Source: Sphingomonas psychrotolerans
Lineage (GTDB): Bacteria; Pseudomonadota; Alphaproteobacteria; Sphingomonadales; Sphingomonadaceae
Direction: 5' to 3'
DNA: 64,000 nt
NCBI RefSeq assembly: GCF_002796605.1
Contig: NZ_CP024923.1
Coordinates: 186,001 to 250,000, forward strand
Below are positions 63,667 through 64,000 of this stretch, one piece after another. A program made the translations under genes and the position numbers. Every line of letters starts with the position of its first letter. The first letter of the stretch is position 1. A model generated the notes under the pieces. That model was not told the origin of the DNA. It saw only the letters and a list, made by a program, of their open reading frames with translations, and searched no databases.

Positions 63667-64000
63667 ATGCAGACTGTCGAGACGTTGAACGAAGGCCTGA
63701 AGCGGGCCTACACGCTCAAGATCACCGCCAAGGACATCGACAAGAAGGTCGATGCCGAAGTGAAGCGGGTCGCTCCGCAGATCCGCATGCCCGGCTTCCG
63801 CCCCGGCAAGGTTCCCGCCAATCTCGTGCGCAAGATGCACGGCGAGGCGATCGCGCAGGACGCGCTCAACAACTCGATCCAGGAAGGCGTGCAGAAGCTG
63901 CTCGTCGAGCACAAGCTGCGCCCGGCGATGCAGCCGTCGGTCAGCCTCGAGGGTGATTATGCACCCGGCGCCGATGCCGAGATCAAGGTCGAGCTCGAAG
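63667..64000 (+). CDS. tig: trigger factor, partial (runs off the window end)
   Basis: 111 residues are visible from ATG 63667. The N-terminal ribosome-binding domain begins MQTVETLNEGLKRAYTLKIT and carries the trigger factor signature GFRPGKVP with IRMPGFRPGKVPANLVRKMH. It is the ribosome-associated chaperone and prolyl isomerase. In alphaproteobacteria tig is often upstream of clpP and clpX, which would lie beyond the window. Confidence 0.96.
   Translation, partial: MQTVETLNEGLKRAYTLKITAKDIDKKVDAEVKRVAPQIRMPGFRPGKVPANLVRKMHGEAIAQDALNNSIQEGVQKLLVEHKLRPAMQPSVSLEGDYAPGADAEIKVELE

Overview
The window is a chromosomal segment from a GC-rich alphaproteobacterium, most likely a sphingomonad (Sphingomonas or a close relative). 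This is inferred from the high GC content, many ATGA/GTGA gene overlaps, an 891-residue TonB-dependent receptor, many small exported hypothetical proteins of sphingomonad type, and gene order; no 16S rRNA gene is present. Coding density is high, and most genes are housekeeping or envelope-related.

Layout. 1-10 kb: an SPFH/DUF4178 pair, proline catabolism (Lrp-type regulator divergent from trifunctional-size PutA), and cobalamin-independent methionine synthase metE, preceded by a perfect palindrome and a clear cobalamin riboswitch. 8.4-19 kb: an accessory-like stretch with an M28 peptidase, a secreted propeller-like protein bracketed by two diverged direct repeats, an esterase plus GH43 glycosidase, a truncated copy of a UPF0178 gene, an OafA-type acyltransferase, the intact UPF0178 gene and a DEAD-box helicase. 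19-27 kb: small exported proteins, an IS66 transposase scar next to an HxlR regulator and an Old Yellow Enzyme, an L,D-transpeptidase-like protein, SWIB and DUF2945 small proteins, and a BLUF photoreceptor. 27-41 kb: leuA with a candidate leucine-rich attenuator leader, a folE-pteridine-reductase-folB operon, a TonB receptor, a TMEM175-type channel, YceI, the ilvB-ilvN-ilvC operon, and miaA/serB sharing start codons head to head. 42-47.7 kb: envelope proteins and a ParA-like ATPase / ribbon-helix-helix / SPOR-domain operon, with another SPOR protein divergent from it. 47.7-64 kb: pyrB with a catalytically dead dihydroorotase partner, an M48 protease, ruvX, the Glu/Asp-tRNA amidotransferase genes gatC-gatA ... 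gatB split by an acyltransferase, a cyclophilin, two tandem paralogous exported proteins of unknown family, a Crp/Fnr regulator, tRNA-Leu(TAG) and the start of trigger factor.

How it fits together. Branched-chain amino acid synthesis (leuA, ilvBNC), methionine synthesis and its B12 control, folate (folE, folB) and pyrimidine synthesis (pyrB) make up the biosynthetic core. The stretches 10-18 kb and 21.6-23.7 kb carry signs of rearrangement or acquisition (direct repeats, a gene-fragment duplication, a transposase remnant). The items most worth a second look are the ParA/SPOR locus, the leuA leader, the repeat-bracketed gene at 10.3-11.5 kb, the duplicated UPF0178 fragment bracketing the acyltransferase, and the tandem exported paralogs at 61-62.4 kb.
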